Shown: positions 36,471-46,052, counted from the stretch's first letter. The stretch is 64,000 nucleotides of DNA from CAZTJA01 sp964613745 (GCA_964613745.1 CAZTJA010000002.1:1-64000), one strand, 5' to 3'. Numbers and translations are program-made. Notes: generated by a model not told the origin, from the sequence alone.

Positions 36471-39035
36471 TTGGCCATTGCATCGGAAAAGCTCACGGTA
36501 GGCATAGAAGAGGAAATTCAAAAATCCTATCTCGATTACGCAATGAGCGTAATAGTTGGAAGGGCTCTGCCGGACATGCGCGACGGCCTTAAGCCCGTTC
36601 ATAGAAGAATACTTTATGCAATGTTCAGAGCGGGAAATTTTTGGAACCGAGCATACCGGAAGGCTGCTAGGGCCGTCGGTGATGTGATCGGACAGTATCA
36701 CCCGCACGGGGATGCGGCCGTTTATGACTCGATCGTTCGCATGGCGCAGCCGTTTTCCATGAGGTATCCGTTTATCGACGGCCAGGGAAATTTCGGAAGT
36801 GTTGACGGCGATGCGGCAGCGGCTATGCGATATACTGAAATCCGCATGGCCCGGATCTCGCAAGCTCTACTGGATGATCTGGACAAGAACACCGTAGATT
36901 TTCTTCCGAATTACGACAACTCACTTCAAGAACCCGTCGTTCTCCCGGCAGGATTCCCTGTTCTGTTGGTAATAGGATCACAGGGAATAGCAGTGGGAAT
37001 GGCAACAAATATCCCGCCGCATAATCTTGGCGAAACGATCGATGCAGTCGTTCATCTCATAAATAATCCTGAAGCCGGGATCTCTGAGTTGATGGAATAC
37101 CTCCCCGGTCCGGACTTCCCCACGGCAGGTTTCATCTACGGCAGGCAGGGCATAATTGACGCCTACACAACCGGCAGAGGCTCCGTAAAAATGCGAGCCC
37201 GTTGTGAATTTGAGGACGCTGGCAAAGGTTATCAGCGAATCGTCGTAACGGAAATCCCTTATTTGGTGAACAAGGCCAGAATGGTGGAGGCGGTTGCCGA
37301 TCTGGTCAAAGACAAACGCATCACGGGAATCAGAGATATTCGTGATGAATCGGCACGGCAGGGAATGCGCGTCGTTTTTGAACTCAAGAAAGACGAGAAC
37401 CCTGACGTGATACTCAACCAGCTCTTTAGGTATACACAACTACAAACCAACTTTGGTATCCAACTTCTTTGTGTCGACAAAGGCAGACCACGCCAGATGA
37501 ATCTGAAGGAAATCCTTCAGGGATTCATAGAATTCCGCAAAGAAGTGGTAATTCGTCGAACTCGGTTTGAACTCAAGAAAGCCAGAGAGCGAGCCCATAT
37601 ACTTGAAGGACTCAAGATCGCCCTAGACAATTTGGATGCGGTAATAACCACGATACGAAACTCTGAAAATCCAAGCGTTGCAAGAGATGCCCTGATGCAG
37701 GGCTTTGCATTAACTCAAGTTCAAGCGCAGGCTATACTGGATATGAGATTGCAGCGTTTGACGGGACTCGAGCGGGACAAGATACTTGATGAATTGAGAG
37801 AAGTTTTGGCGAAAATTGCCGAACTTGAAGCTCTTCTAGCTTCCGAACAGAAAATTCTGGAACTGATAATAGTGGAGATGACCGCCGTCAAAGAACAATT
37901 TTCAGATGCTCGCCGAACCGAAATACTTGACCAGGAAGGCGAGATGATGGATCAGGATCTCATTCCTCGCCAAAACATGGTGGTCACCTTCTCAAACAGA
38001 GGCTACATCAAAAGAGTTCAGGAAAATCTATACAAAACTCAGCGGCCCGGCGGAAAAGGGAGAATAGGAACCAAAGTTGGTAGTGAAGACGTTGTCAATC
38101 AGATACTGTACGCATCTTCTCATGATACGTTACTGTGTTTTTCCAATCGTGGTCGCGTTCATTGGATTAAAGTCTTTCAACTCCCGGAGGAAGGCCCTTA
38201 CGCTCGCGGCAAGGCCATAATCAATCTTCTCCGTCTGGAAATGGGAGAGAGAATAAAAAAAATACTCCCTTTGTCTGACTCCCAGCAGCAAGGCTATGTG
38301 GTCATGGCTTCAGCCAAAGGCAAAATCAAGAAGACTGCCACGGAAGAATTTTCGAGGCCGCGGTCTTCAGGTCTCATTGCCCTGACCATCGATCCGGATG
38401 ACGAACTTATAAGTGTGAATCTCACTTCGGGAAATGATCACATACTCTTGGCGACTGCAAAGGGCAAGGCTATTCGATTCCATGAAGAACAAGTTCGGTC
38501 CATGGGAAGACAGGCCCGGGGGGTCACGGGCATTCGACTTCAGGATGATGACGTCGTTATCGGCATGGAAGTTATAACAGACGGTTCAGGGACGCTGCTG
38601 ACAATAACCCAAAGCGGGTTCGGCAAAAGGACACAGCTCTCGGAATACCCTTTGAAGAATCGCGGCGGTATGGGGGTGATCACCATAAAGAACACCCTTA
38701 AGTTAGGAGTCGTAGTAGGAATCCAAATCGTAGAAGATTCCGATGACCTGCTTATTTTGACTTCAGGCGGCAAGATAATTCGGCTCCGCATGAACCAGAT
38801 TTCGGTTATCGGTCGAAACACTCAGGGGAGAACCCTTGTCCGAATGGAAAAATCCGAACAGGTCGTAGATGTTGCACGGGCGGAGGCTTCCGACGATGAA
38901 GACAAAGAAATAAGCGAAGCAGACCAGATCGAGGCAGCCGGAGAAGATCAGGTTGATGACGAATTTATAGACGAGGAGGATCCGGGAGAAAACGAAATCC
39001 CCGATGATGCCGTCCTAGAGGACGGAAATGAATGA
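36471..39035 (+). CDS. gyrA: DNA gyrase subunit A
   Basis: 854 residues; TTG start supported by alignment of MAIASEKLTVGIEEEIQKSYLDYAMSVIVGRALPD with the family. GyrA breaks and rejoins DNA during negative supercoiling. The catalytic tyrosine is Y121 in AAAMRYTEIRM. The quinolone pocket reads HPHGDAAVYDSIVRMAQ, with Ala at the position equivalent to E. coli Ser83 and the Asp87 equivalent kept. The C-terminal wrapping domain has a GyrA-box-like QRPGGKG, one residue off the QRRGGKG consensus. An acidic tail closes it. gyrB is not adjacent. The end overlaps the archease start by 8 bases. Confidence 0.97.
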   Translation: MAIASEKLTVGIEEEIQKSYLDYAMSVIVGRALPDMRDGLKPVHRRILYAMFRAGNFWNRAYRKAARAVGDVIGQYHPHGDAAVYDSIVRMAQPFSMRYPFIDGQGNFGSVDGDAAAAMRYTEIRMARISQALLDDLDKNTVDFLPNYDNSLQEPVVLPAGFPVLLVIGSQGIAVGMATNIPPHNLGETIDAVVHLINNPEAGISELMEYLPGPDFPTAGFIYGRQGIIDAYTTGRGSVKMRARCEFEDAGKGYQRIVVTEIPYLVNKARMVEAVADLVKDKRITGIRDIRDESARQGMRVVFELKKDENPDVILNQLFRYTQLQTNFGIQLLCVDKGRPRQMNLKEILQGFIEFRKEVVIRRTRFELKKARERAHILEGLKIALDNLDAVITTIRNSENPSVARDALMQGFALTQVQAQAILDMRLQRLTGLERDKILDELREVLAKIAELEALLASEQKILELIIVEMTAVKEQFSDARRTEILDQEGEMMDQDLIPRQNMVVTFSNRGYIKRVQENLYKTQRPGGKGRIGTKVGSEDVVNQILYASSHDTLLCFSNRGRVHWIKVFQLPEEGPYARGKAIINLLRLEMGERIKKILPLSDSQQQGYVVMASAKGKIKKTATEEFSRPRSSGLIALTIDPDDELISVNLTSGNDHILLATAKGKAIRFHEEQVRSMGRQARGVTGIRLQDDDVVIGMEVITDGSGTLLTITQSGFGKRTQLSEYPLKNRGGMGVITIKNTLKLGVVVGIQIVEDSDDLLILTSGGKIIRLRMNQISVIGRNTQGRTLVRMEKSEQVVDVARAEASDDEDKEISEADQIEAAGEDQVDDEFIDEEDPGENEIPDDAVLEDGNE

Positions 39036-39441
39036 CAAATGGGTAGCGCTTAATCATACGGCCGACATTATGCTTGAGATTTTCGGACGTACCTTTGATG
39101 ATCTTGTCGTACACTCAGCCGAAGCAATGATGAGTTTGTTGGCCGATAATTCTCAAACGAGAACGCCACAGTTTGAATTCGAAATGGAAATTTATGGTGA
39201 AGATAAGGAGGAGCTGCTTATAAACTGGCTGAGAGAGTTGTTGTACGTGCATCAGACGAAAAGGCTGATGGTGCAGTCCGTGAACATCATTGAAAGCGGT
39301 GAAAATCATTTCAAAGCCAAGGTTTTCGGAACTGAAAAAACAGAGGACGATGAAATAGAAATCAAAGCGGTTACGTATCACGGCTTTTCGGTACAATCCG
39401 ATAACTCAGGTTTCCGAGCAACAGTTGTATTTGATATCTAA
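39028..39441 (+). CDS. archease (RtcB activator)
   Basis: 137 residues, single archease domain. Archease acts as a chaperone and cofactor that speeds guanylylation and turnover of RtcB RNA ligase. Conserved features are LNHTADIMLEIFGRTFDDL near the N-terminus, ELLINWLRELLYVHQT in the middle, and VTYHGF with the terminal FRATVVFDI. It overlaps gyrA by 8 bases and the PAP2 gene by 17. rtcB follows 0.9 kb downstream in the same direction, giving strong functional context. Confidence 0.92.
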   Translation: MNDKWVALNHTADIMLEIFGRTFDDLVVHSAEAMMSLLADNSQTRTPQFEFEMEIYGEDKEELLINWLRELLYVHQTKRLMVQSVNIIESGENHFKAKVFGTEKTEDDEIEIKAVTYHGFSVQSDNSGFRATVVFDI

Positions 39442-40237
39442 GCCCACGATCACCATCAGACCGGCATATTTGAACATCTCCCGAAATCTAATTTTCTTAT
39501 GCCTTACCCTGTTGGTCCCCATATTGATCTTTAACAGACCCCTTTTTGTGTTTCTAAACTCAAATCATCACTATGTTTCAGATATTGTTTGGCTATCTTT
39601 GACCACCCTGGGCGACGGTCTTGTTCTGGGGATAACAATGGGGCTGTTTCTCTTTTTTTACCCGCGCATAGCGGTTTTGGCCATAGTGCTCATGATCGGC
39701 TCAGCGATTCCAGTACATTTTATCAAGGCTGCCTTTCCTGCTTTTCGACCGGTGGTCACACTGGATTCAGTACATGTATTAGGGCCGATTCTCAGATCGG
39801 GATCATTTCCTTCGGGGCACACCGCCGCCGCTTTTTCAGCTGCTCTCGCATTTTTGCCCTACGTTCAATCCCGGACGAAACTCGCGCTCATATTCATGGT
39901 CGCTCTTCTCATTGCAGCGTCAAGAATCTTCGTAGGGGCGCATTACCCTTTGGATCTGGTTGCAGGATCTTTGTGCGCTTTGTTCTTTTTTCAAATATTT
40001 GCAGTCCGCATAACAGGCATTATTGAAGGAAGAATTTCCGAATACCCTGATCCTTCGTCCAGGACATGGACATTTTTGGTCACTGCTTTATTCTTCGCTG
40101 CCATTCTCTGCGGAACAGTGCATGCACATTATAAGGCTGAGCTTCCCATAATAGCCGTCGTCATTTCATTTACCGTCCTTGTAATTGCGATTACCAAAAT
40201 ATTAAAGACGGCATCTCAAAGCCGATTACCAGATTAA
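39425..40237 (+). CDS. PAP2-family membrane phosphatase
   Basis: Up to 270 residues. All three PAP2 motifs are present: KAAFPAFRP (K-x6-RP), PSGHT, and SRIFVGAHYPLD (SR-x5-H-x3-D). These form a vanadium-peroxidase-like active site facing the periplasm between membrane helices. Substrates in this family include undecaprenyl-PP and phosphatidate-type lipids. The exact start is uncertain; TTG codons at 39425 and 39431 overlap the archease end and no clear ribosome site is seen. A C-terminal pair of helices (TFLVTALFFAAILCGTVHA) lies beyond the catalytic core. Confidence 0.88.
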   Translation: MYLISKPTITIRPAYLNISRNLIFLCLTLLVPILIFNRPLFVFLNSNHHYVSDIVWLSLTTLGDGLVLGITMGLFLFFYPRIAVLAIVLMIGSAIPVHFIKAAFPAFRPVVTLDSVHVLGPILRSGSFPSGHTAAAFSAALAFLPYVQSRTKLALIFMVALLIAASRIFVGAHYPLDLVAGSLCALFFFQIFAVRITGIIEGRISEYPDPSSRTWTFLVTALFFAAILCGTVHAHYKAELPIIAVVISFTVLVIAITKILKTASQSRLPD

Positions 40238-40312
40238 ACCGGGCAGCTTGAGAGATCTATTCCGTTTTGTGTGTCTTACTACTTGATCATCAAGGTGCAC
40301 AGGAGATAAGAG

Positions 40313-41761
40313 ATGGCATTAAGATCATACAAATTGATACAAGTGGACGAGGTGCGCTGGGAAATCCCAAAGACAGGGAAAATGCGCGTTCCCGGCCTCA
40401 TTTTCACTGATCGTAATATCCTACCCGACATTGAAAAAGATCAGAGTGCAGAACAGGTTTACAATGTAGCTCACCTACCTGGAATCATTGAACGATCAAT
40501 GGCAATGCCTGATGTCCACTGGGGTTATGGCTTTCCCATAGGCGGAGTGGCCGCATTTGACATGGATGAGGGAGTAGTTTCACCGGGAGGGGTTGGGTAC
40601 GATATCAACTGTGGGGTGCGGCTGGCCTTAACCAACATGGACAAAAAATCTCTTGTTCCGCGGATCAGATTGTTAATTGATGCTCTATTTGCATCCGTAC
40701 CGAGCGGACTTGGTTCCAGAGGCGGCATAAAACTGAACAAAAAGGAATTGTCTTCCGTTGCACGATTGGGGGCTGAATGGGCAGTGAAGGAGGGCATGGG
40801 GGATGCTCACGATCTCGAGCGAATTGAAGAACACGGCGCTCTTGAGGGTGCGGATCCCGGCGTCATCAGCGATAGAGCTTTCGAGCGTGGGAAAGATCAG
40901 CTTGGCACCTTGGGATCGGGTAATCACTTCATGGAAGTCGGATTCGTTGAGACTATATTCGATGAAGATACTGCACGATCATGGGGCATGTTTCCCGGTC
41001 AGGTTACATTGATGGTCCATTCCGGATCCAGGGGATTCGGCTATCAGATTTGTGATGAATTCCTAGCCAGAATGGTAAAATCAGTAATGAGAGAAGGTAT
41101 AGAATTGCCCGATAAGCAATTGGCGTGTACCTATCTTAGGACCGCATTGGCTAAGGAGTATCTAGCGGCCATGGCAGCAGCGGCGAACTTTGCTTTCGCA
41201 AACCGCCAGATTCTGATGCATCTGGCTCGTATGACATGGGAAGAATCGCTGAATCTTGCTCCAAAGGAGCTGGGCTTACGTTTGCTTTATGATGTCTGCC
41301 ATAACATTGCTAAAGTAGAAACTCATAAAGTAAAAGGCAAAGACAAGAAGGTTTGTGTACACCGAAAAGGAGCTACAAGAGCTTTTCCTGCAGGCCACCC
41401 TGCATTGCCCGCTCTATACAAGAGCACAGGCCAGCCGGTGCTTATTCCTGGTGACATGGGACGTGAATCCTACGTTTTGGCCGGCGAGAAAGGATCTATG
41501 AATGAAACTTTCGGATCCGCATGTCACGGGGCAGGAAGATTGTTGTCCAGGAATGAAGCCGTTAAAAAGACAAAAGGCCGCTCAATAGAAAGAGAATTGG
41601 AAGACAATCAGGTTTATCCAAGGTGGGTTGGTAGAAAAACCTTGCGTGAAGAAGTTCCGGAAGCATACAAAGAGGTAGGTAACGTTGTGGATGTCGTCCA
41701 AAGGGCCGGATTGGCCCGCAAGGTGGCGAAAATTAGACCCCTCGGCGTCGTGAAAGGATAA
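40313..41761 (+). CDS. rtcB: RNA-splicing ligase RtcB
   Basis: 482 residues. It joins 2',3'-cyclic phosphate (or 3'-phosphate) and 5'-OH RNA ends using GTP and Mn2+. Visible motifs are MPDVHWGYGFPIGG, GVGYDINCGVRL (metal-binding Cys), GTLGSGNHFMEV and VHSGSRGFG. HRKGATRAFPAGHP and GSACHGAGR complete the set. No intein is present. AGGAGATAAG precedes the ATG. It shares direction and neighbourhood with archease, although the PAP2 gene lies between them. tRNA repair or 16S rRNA end-healing is the usual bacterial proposal. Confidence 0.96.
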   Translation: MALRSYKLIQVDEVRWEIPKTGKMRVPGLIFTDRNILPDIEKDQSAEQVYNVAHLPGIIERSMAMPDVHWGYGFPIGGVAAFDMDEGVVSPGGVGYDINCGVRLALTNMDKKSLVPRIRLLIDALFASVPSGLGSRGGIKLNKKELSSVARLGAEWAVKEGMGDAHDLERIEEHGALEGADPGVISDRAFERGKDQLGTLGSGNHFMEVGFVETIFDEDTARSWGMFPGQVTLMVHSGSRGFGYQICDEFLARMVKSVMREGIELPDKQLACTYLRTALAKEYLAAMAAAANFAFANRQILMHLARMTWEESLNLAPKELGLRLLYDVCHNIAKVETHKVKGKDKKVCVHRKGATRAFPAGHPALPALYKSTGQPVLIPGDMGRESYVLAGEKGSMNETFGSACHGAGRLLSRNEAVKKTKGRSIERELEDNQVYPRWVGRKTLREEVPEAYKEVGNVVDVVQRAGLARKVAKIRPLGVVKG

Positions 41762-41800
41762 CGATTTCTTTTACGTAATGATCCGTCAAAAGGAGCTCAG

Positions 41801-42376
41801 ATGCAGGTAGTAGCGATTAATGGGAGCCCGAGAAAATCCGGAAATACAACGCTCCTCCTGACCTCAGTACTTGAAGAAATAGCAAAAGAAGGCATTGAAA
41901 CGGAACTGTTGCAGCTCGGGGTGGAAAACCTTCACGGCTGCATAGCGTGCTACAAGTGCTTTGAATCTAAAGACCGGACGTGCGCTTACAAGAAGGACCA
42001 TTTGAATTTTTACATAGAAAAGATGTTGGCGGCCGACGGCATTTTGCTCGGATCTCCCACATATTTTTCCGATGTTTCTGCAAACATGAAAGCTCTTATT
42101 GAAAGGGCGGGCATGGTTGCTAAAGCAAATGGGGACATGTTCGCACGAAAAGCAGGAGCCGGGGTAATCTCCGTCAGGCGGGCGGGTGCAACGCATGTGT
42201 TGAGCACCATTAACTACTTCTTTCTCATAGGTCAGATGATTGTGCCGGGCTCCAGTTATTGGAACTTGGCCATCGGCCGTGATCCAGGTGATGTACAGAA
42301 TGATGAAGAAGGTCTTCGGACAATGACCAACCTTGGTAAGAATATGGCCTGGCTTTTGAAAAAAATTCATTCGTGA
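41801..42376 (+). CDS. flavodoxin-like NAD(P)H-dependent FMN reductase / iron-sulfur flavoprotein
   Basis: 191 residues. It has the FMN phosphate loop INGSPRKSGNTTLLL at the N-terminus and GSPTYFSDVSANMKALIERAG, the second FMN-contacting loop. Between them sits GCIACYKCFESKDRTCAYKKD, with C-x2-C and a third Cys as in iron-sulfur flavoproteins; the cluster is possible but not certain. AGGAGCTCAG precedes the ATG. The next gene starts 9 bases after its stop. Confidence 0.85.
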   Translation: MQVVAINGSPRKSGNTTLLLTSVLEEIAKEGIETELLQLGVENLHGCIACYKCFESKDRTCAYKKDHLNFYIEKMLAADGILLGSPTYFSDVSANMKALIERAGMVAKANGDMFARKAGAGVISVRRAGATHVLSTINYFFLIGQMIVPGSSYWNLAIGRDPGDVQNDEEGLRTMTNLGKNMAWLLKKIHS

Positions 42377-42385
42377 GGAGTATGC

Positions 42386-42952
42386 ATGTTTCGAAACGTC
42401 GAATACTTTGAGAGACCGGGAAAAGAAAACACGGCACGATGTCTGGAAATAACCGACAAGCTCGTGGATGAAGGGTATTCACATATTGTGGTAGCTTCCA
42501 CAGGGGGAGAGACCGCCTTGCTTTTTGCGGAAAGGCTCTATGGTCGCAAGGCTTCCTTGTCTGTTGTAACGCACAATGTCGGATACGGGGGACCTAATCA
42601 GGACGAGTTTTCACCTGATGCTCGCAAGCGCCTGGAGTCCATGGGAGTCCGAGTGTATACGGGAACGATTTTGACCCGAGGGATCGAGGCTGCTTTGATG
42701 AAGAAACATCAGGGCGTTTACCCGGCTTATATTGTGGCCCAAAGTCTCAGAATCTTAGGACAGGGCATAAAAGTAGCCGTAGAAATCATCGCTGAAGCTT
42801 GCGATGGAGGCATTTTACCGGAGAATGAGGACGTCATAGCCGTTGCAGGAACCGGTCGCGGTTCGGACACCGTGGTGATCGCTCAAGCCCATCCTTCAGA
42901 CAGATTTTTCGATATAAAAATCAAACAGATCTTGGCTAAACCTCTGAATTAA
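42386..42952 (+). CDS. stand-alone pyruvate kinase C-terminal (alpha/beta) domain protein
   Basis: 188 residues matching the PK_C-like domain family (COG1751 type), not a whole pyruvate kinase: there is no catalytic TIM barrel. TEI-like start, then IVVASTGGETALLFAERL, SVVTHNVGYGGPNQDEF and VIAVAGTGRGSDTVVIAQAHPS are typical. Biochemical role is not established. Probably co-transcribed with the preceding flavoprotein. It converges on the RACo-like gene with a 3-base gap. Confidence 0.82.
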   Translation: MFRNVEYFERPGKENTARCLEITDKLVDEGYSHIVVASTGGETALLFAERLYGRKASLSVVTHNVGYGGPNQDEFSPDARKRLESMGVRVYTGTILTRGIEAALMKKHQGVYPAYIVAQSLRILGQGIKVAVEIIAEACDGGILPENEDVIAVAGTGRGSDTVVIAQAHPSDRFFDIKIKQILAKPLN

Positions 42953-42955
42953 AAC

Positions 42956-44884
42956 CTATTGACCGATTTTAACGCTTGGGAAGAGTTCGCCTCGTGTGTG
43001 CGGTAAAAAAAGAGCCGCCATGAAATTATCCATATAAGCAGGGTCTTCAGAGAGTTCCACGTTCATCATGGAACGGGCGATCTCTCTGGAGCGTTCAAAT
43101 AATCCTCGGTCCGTCACGGCCAGCCTAGCTCCTAAGAGGGATGAATTGCCGATAAAGGAAAATTTTTCCCTTGGTATGTCCGGGAGAAGACCTATCGTAA
43201 CTGCGTGATCAAGGTTGATAAAGCTACCGAATGCACCTGCAATGATTACTCGGTCGAGAGCATCAACGCTGAGCCCGATTTTTTCCAGAAGACACGTATA
43301 GCCGGAAAACATTGCAGCTTTTGCCCGCAAAATATTATCGAGATCGACCTCGGTCAGAATGATGTCTTCACTCAGTCCGTTTTCTCCAGCCCAACTCATT
43401 ACAAATTCATTGCCGCTCCGGCCTTTGCGTATTCTGCTTGTTCCTAAGGATTCCGAATACTTTGCATTTTGATTAAGTACGCCGAGTCTCAGCATTTGAG
43501 ATATTATGTTGATAATTCCGGATCCGCAAATCCCCATTGCGGGTTTTGTGTCGATTGTCTTGATCATAGGCTCATAAGTTTCCGGATCGAGCAGAATATT
43601 CTCTATAGCTCCTGGAGCTGCTCGCATTCCATATTCGAGCCCTCCGCCCTCAAAAGCGGGACCGGCCGAACACGAAGCGGTCATCAACAAATCTTTGTTC
43701 CCGGCAACTATTTCTCCGTTTGTTCCAATATCAATAAATAACGTCATCTGCTCGGAGTCCCACATGCCGTTTGCAAGGACTCCACTGACGATGTCGCCGC
43801 CTACGTACGATGCGACTCCTGGAAACACCTTTACAAATGCGTGAGATGATAAATTCAACCCGAGAGATTCAGCCGAAACTCTTTCAATGTTTTGAGCCAC
43901 GGGAACATAAGGAGTCTCCCTCAGGAACTTAGGGTACAGTCCCAGAAAGAGATGAGTCATAACCGTGTTGCCGGCTGCAACAAGATAGTTGATATTTTGC
44001 CTGAGCAGTCCGCTTTTTTCGAGCAGCTCATCAATTATTTCGTTGAGACCTTTAACAACATGCTGTTGGAGCTTTTCCAGACCGTCCTTTTTTAAGGCAA
44101 AAACAATGCGACTAATTACGTCATCGCCCATGGAAATTTGAGGATTATATCTCGAAGCTCGAGCGAAAACTCTTCCATTGTTGAGATTTACCAATTCGCC
44201 CCATAGCGAAGTCGTGCCGATGTCGATTGCAACGGCCAGCGGAGGTGAGTCATTGTGGCCGGCTGTAACGCTGACCAGGTTAAAGACGGTATTGGTTGCA
44301 TCCGAGCATTGATAATCCCGCAGTTCAAAACAGCTTGTGATAGTCCAATTCTGCTTGCGAACTTCACTAGGAAGATCCTGCAAGACTTTGATATCCGAAG
44401 TCACGGGAGATATTTCGTGGTCAATTTTCAAGGTGCGAACTATACGTTCATAATCACTGACATTGTCTTCTAAGGTAGGGGGGCTGGGTTCCATGAAGAC
44501 CCGCATAGTCATGGGATTCAATTCTGCTGAAACCGGAGATTCCATAGGTTTAGCAGTGAGACGCATTCTATCTGCTTCATCCCTGGGAATGGTCTTGCGC
44601 CCGAGTTTTGCCCTGGGTATTTCGATTGTTACCGGACCCGTTATTTTCGATTGACAAGCGAGCACGTATCCTGCCGCTCTTGCAGCTGCGTGAATTTTTT
44701 CCATACGGAGCGCTTCGACTGAGCCTTCCAAAACTTTCACTTTACACTGACCACATCCACCGGCTCCCCCGCAAGCGGCCGGTATGAATACCCCCGCTTC
44801 GAGTGCCACATCCAGAAGCACTTGACCAACATCCGCTTCAACGGTCACATCATCCGGTAAAAATGTGATCAGAACTTTACTCAA
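42956..44884 (-). CDS. RACo-like 2Fe-2S ferredoxin/ASKHA ATPase domain protein
   Basis: About 642 residues. The N-terminal 2Fe-2S ferredoxin reads CGGAGGCGQCKV, with a final Cys in VLACQSK. After a linker comes an ASKHA-fold ATPase: VAIDIGTTSLWGEL (phosphate 1), FIDIGTNGEIV and IIAGAFGSF. This is the architecture of RACo/RamA-type reductive activators, which use ATP to re-reduce corrinoid proteins. No corrinoid protein or methyltransferase is nearby, so the target is unknown. I prefer the TTG at 44884 because GGAGG lies 5 bases upstream; a TTG at 44899 would overlap that site. Confidence 0.85.
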   Translation of the reverse strand: MSKVLITFLPDDVTVEADVGQVLLDVALEAGVFIPAACGGAGGCGQCKVKVLEGSVEALRMEKIHAAARAAGYVLACQSKITGPVTIEIPRAKLGRKTIPRDEADRMRLTAKPMESPVSAELNPMTMRVFMEPSPPTLEDNVSDYERIVRTLKIDHEISPVTSDIKVLQDLPSEVRKQNWTITSCFELRDYQCSDATNTVFNLVSVTAGHNDSPPLAVAIDIGTTSLWGELVNLNNGRVFARASRYNPQISMGDDVISRIVFALKKDGLEKLQQHVVKGLNEIIDELLEKSGLLRQNINYLVAAGNTVMTHLFLGLYPKFLRETPYVPVAQNIERVSAESLGLNLSSHAFVKVFPGVASYVGGDIVSGVLANGMWDSEQMTLFIDIGTNGEIVAGNKDLLMTASCSAGPAFEGGGLEYGMRAAPGAIENILLDPETYEPMIKTIDTKPAMGICGSGIINIISQMLRLGVLNQNAKYSESLGTSRIRKGRSGNEFVMSWAGENGLSEDIILTEVDLDNILRAKAAMFSGYTCLLEKIGLSVDALDRVIIAGAFGSFINLDHAVTIGLLPDIPREKFSFIGNSSLLGARLAVTDRGLFERSREIARSMMNVELSEDPAYMDNFMAALFLPHTRGELFPSVKIGQ

Positions 44885-45042
44885 GGGATCCTCCAGCAAA
44901 CGGGAAGCTTAATTCATCTAAATACATCACAAATTTAAACATCTGGATCCATTTAATTGATGCCTCCAGACTTGGCGAAAATACTATCCAAAATGACTAA
45001 CTGCAGCACACCATGGTTCATTTGAATTGAATTTGGTATATT

Positions 45043-45059
45043 ATCACTGTAATAGTGAT
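45043..45059 (+). promoter_or_regulatory. inverted repeat upstream of queE
   Basis: ATCACT (45043-45048) / AGTGAT (45054-45059) with GTAAT between. It directly follows a TATATT block that could be a -10, so it might be an operator or a 5' hairpin. No preQ1 riboswitch pattern is seen. Confidence 0.3.
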
Positions 45060-45102
45060 TTTCAACCTTTTCCGAACGGCCATCTTCATAGGCGGTGAGC
45101 GG

Positions 45103-45744
45103 ATGAGCTTAATGGTTTCTGAAGTATTTCGGAGCATTCAGGGCGAATCATCATATGCCGGCTTTCCATGCTCATTTGTACGACTGGGCGGCTGCAACCT
45201 GCGATGCCGTTATTGCGATACCCCCTATGCCCAAACCGGTGGTCAACAGACTAGTATTTCAGAAATATTGAGCAAAATAGAAGCTTTCGGCACGGAACTC
45301 GTGGAGGTTACGGGGGGAGAACCTTTGGCCCAACCCGAATCGACCTCTCTAATTACGGAACTTCTCAAAAGCCACTACCGTGTGCTCGTGGAAACCAATG
45401 GATCACTTGACATCAGTGTTATTCCGAGCGGGGCGGTAACCGTTATGGACATAAAATGTCCATCGAGCGGCGAATCCGAGAGAATCCTCTGGGAAAATAT
45501 ATGGAAGTTGCGCCCCGAAGACGAGGTGAAATTTGTAATATCGGATAGGCACGACTACGAATGGGCTCGCGGTATTATTGCTGAACGCTTTGTACACATG
45601 GACACAAAGCTCCTTCTCTCGGCGGTCTTCGGCACCTTGCCGCCGGGTACACTGGTTTCATGGATGCTGGAAGACAAACTTCAAGCCAGGTTTCAACTGC
45701 AAATTCATAAATATATTTGGCCTCATGAACTCAGAGGTGTTTAA
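45103..45744 (+). CDS. queE: 7-carboxy-7-deazaguanine synthase (radical SAM)
   Basis: 213 residues from ATG 45103. QueE makes 7-carboxy-7-deazaguanine for queuosine and other 7-deazaguanines. The opening VSEVFRSIQGESSYAGFPCSFVRLGGCNLRCRYCDTPYA shows the substrate loop (FRSIQGE) and the radical SAM C-x3-C-x2-C. VEVTGGEPL is the SAM-binding GGE motif. No other queuosine genes are adjacent. An upstream in-frame start (45055) would add 16 residues but breaks the typical N-terminus. Confidence 0.93.
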   Translation: MSLMVSEVFRSIQGESSYAGFPCSFVRLGGCNLRCRYCDTPYAQTGGQQTSISEILSKIEAFGTELVEVTGGEPLAQPESTSLITELLKSHYRVLVETNGSLDISVIPSGAVTVMDIKCPSSGESERILWENIWKLRPEDEVKFVISDRHDYEWARGIIAERFVHMDTKLLLSAVFGTLPPGTLVSWMLEDKLQARFQLQIHKYIWPHELRGV

Positions 45745-45832
45745 ACCTTGTTCATTTAATTAGAATTGCTACTTTCTTGTTACGCAAATAAGTGTAGGAA
45801 GCTGATTGGTTAATTACTTGATAGGGAGGAAA

Positions 45833-46024
45833 ATGACGATGTATGTGCCGGTAATTGAAGAAGCTGAATGCACGGGGTGCAAGGAATGCGCGAAAATTTG
45901 TCCTAAAATGGTTTTTGAAACGGAAGATTCCGAAATCATTATAGCAAATCCCATTTATTGTACGGGTTGTGAATCTTGTTCTGCTGTTTGTCCAACCAGA
46001 GCAATTGAAATTCAAGAGGTCTAG
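45833..46024 (+). CDS. 2x[4Fe-4S] ferredoxin
   Basis: 63 residues with two ferredoxin motifs: CTGCKECAKICPK and CTGCESCSAVCPT (each C-x2-C-x2-C-x3-CP). It starts at ATG 45833 after GGGAGGAAA. A soluble low-potential electron carrier; the partner is not evident. The two near-symmetric halves show the usual internal duplication. Confidence 0.93.
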   Translation: MTMYVPVIEEAECTGCKECAKICPKMVFETEDSEIIIANPIYCTGCESCSAVCPTRAIEIQEV

Positions 46025-46052
46025 TCAACCCCTTACTCAGAGCCGGCCAACC

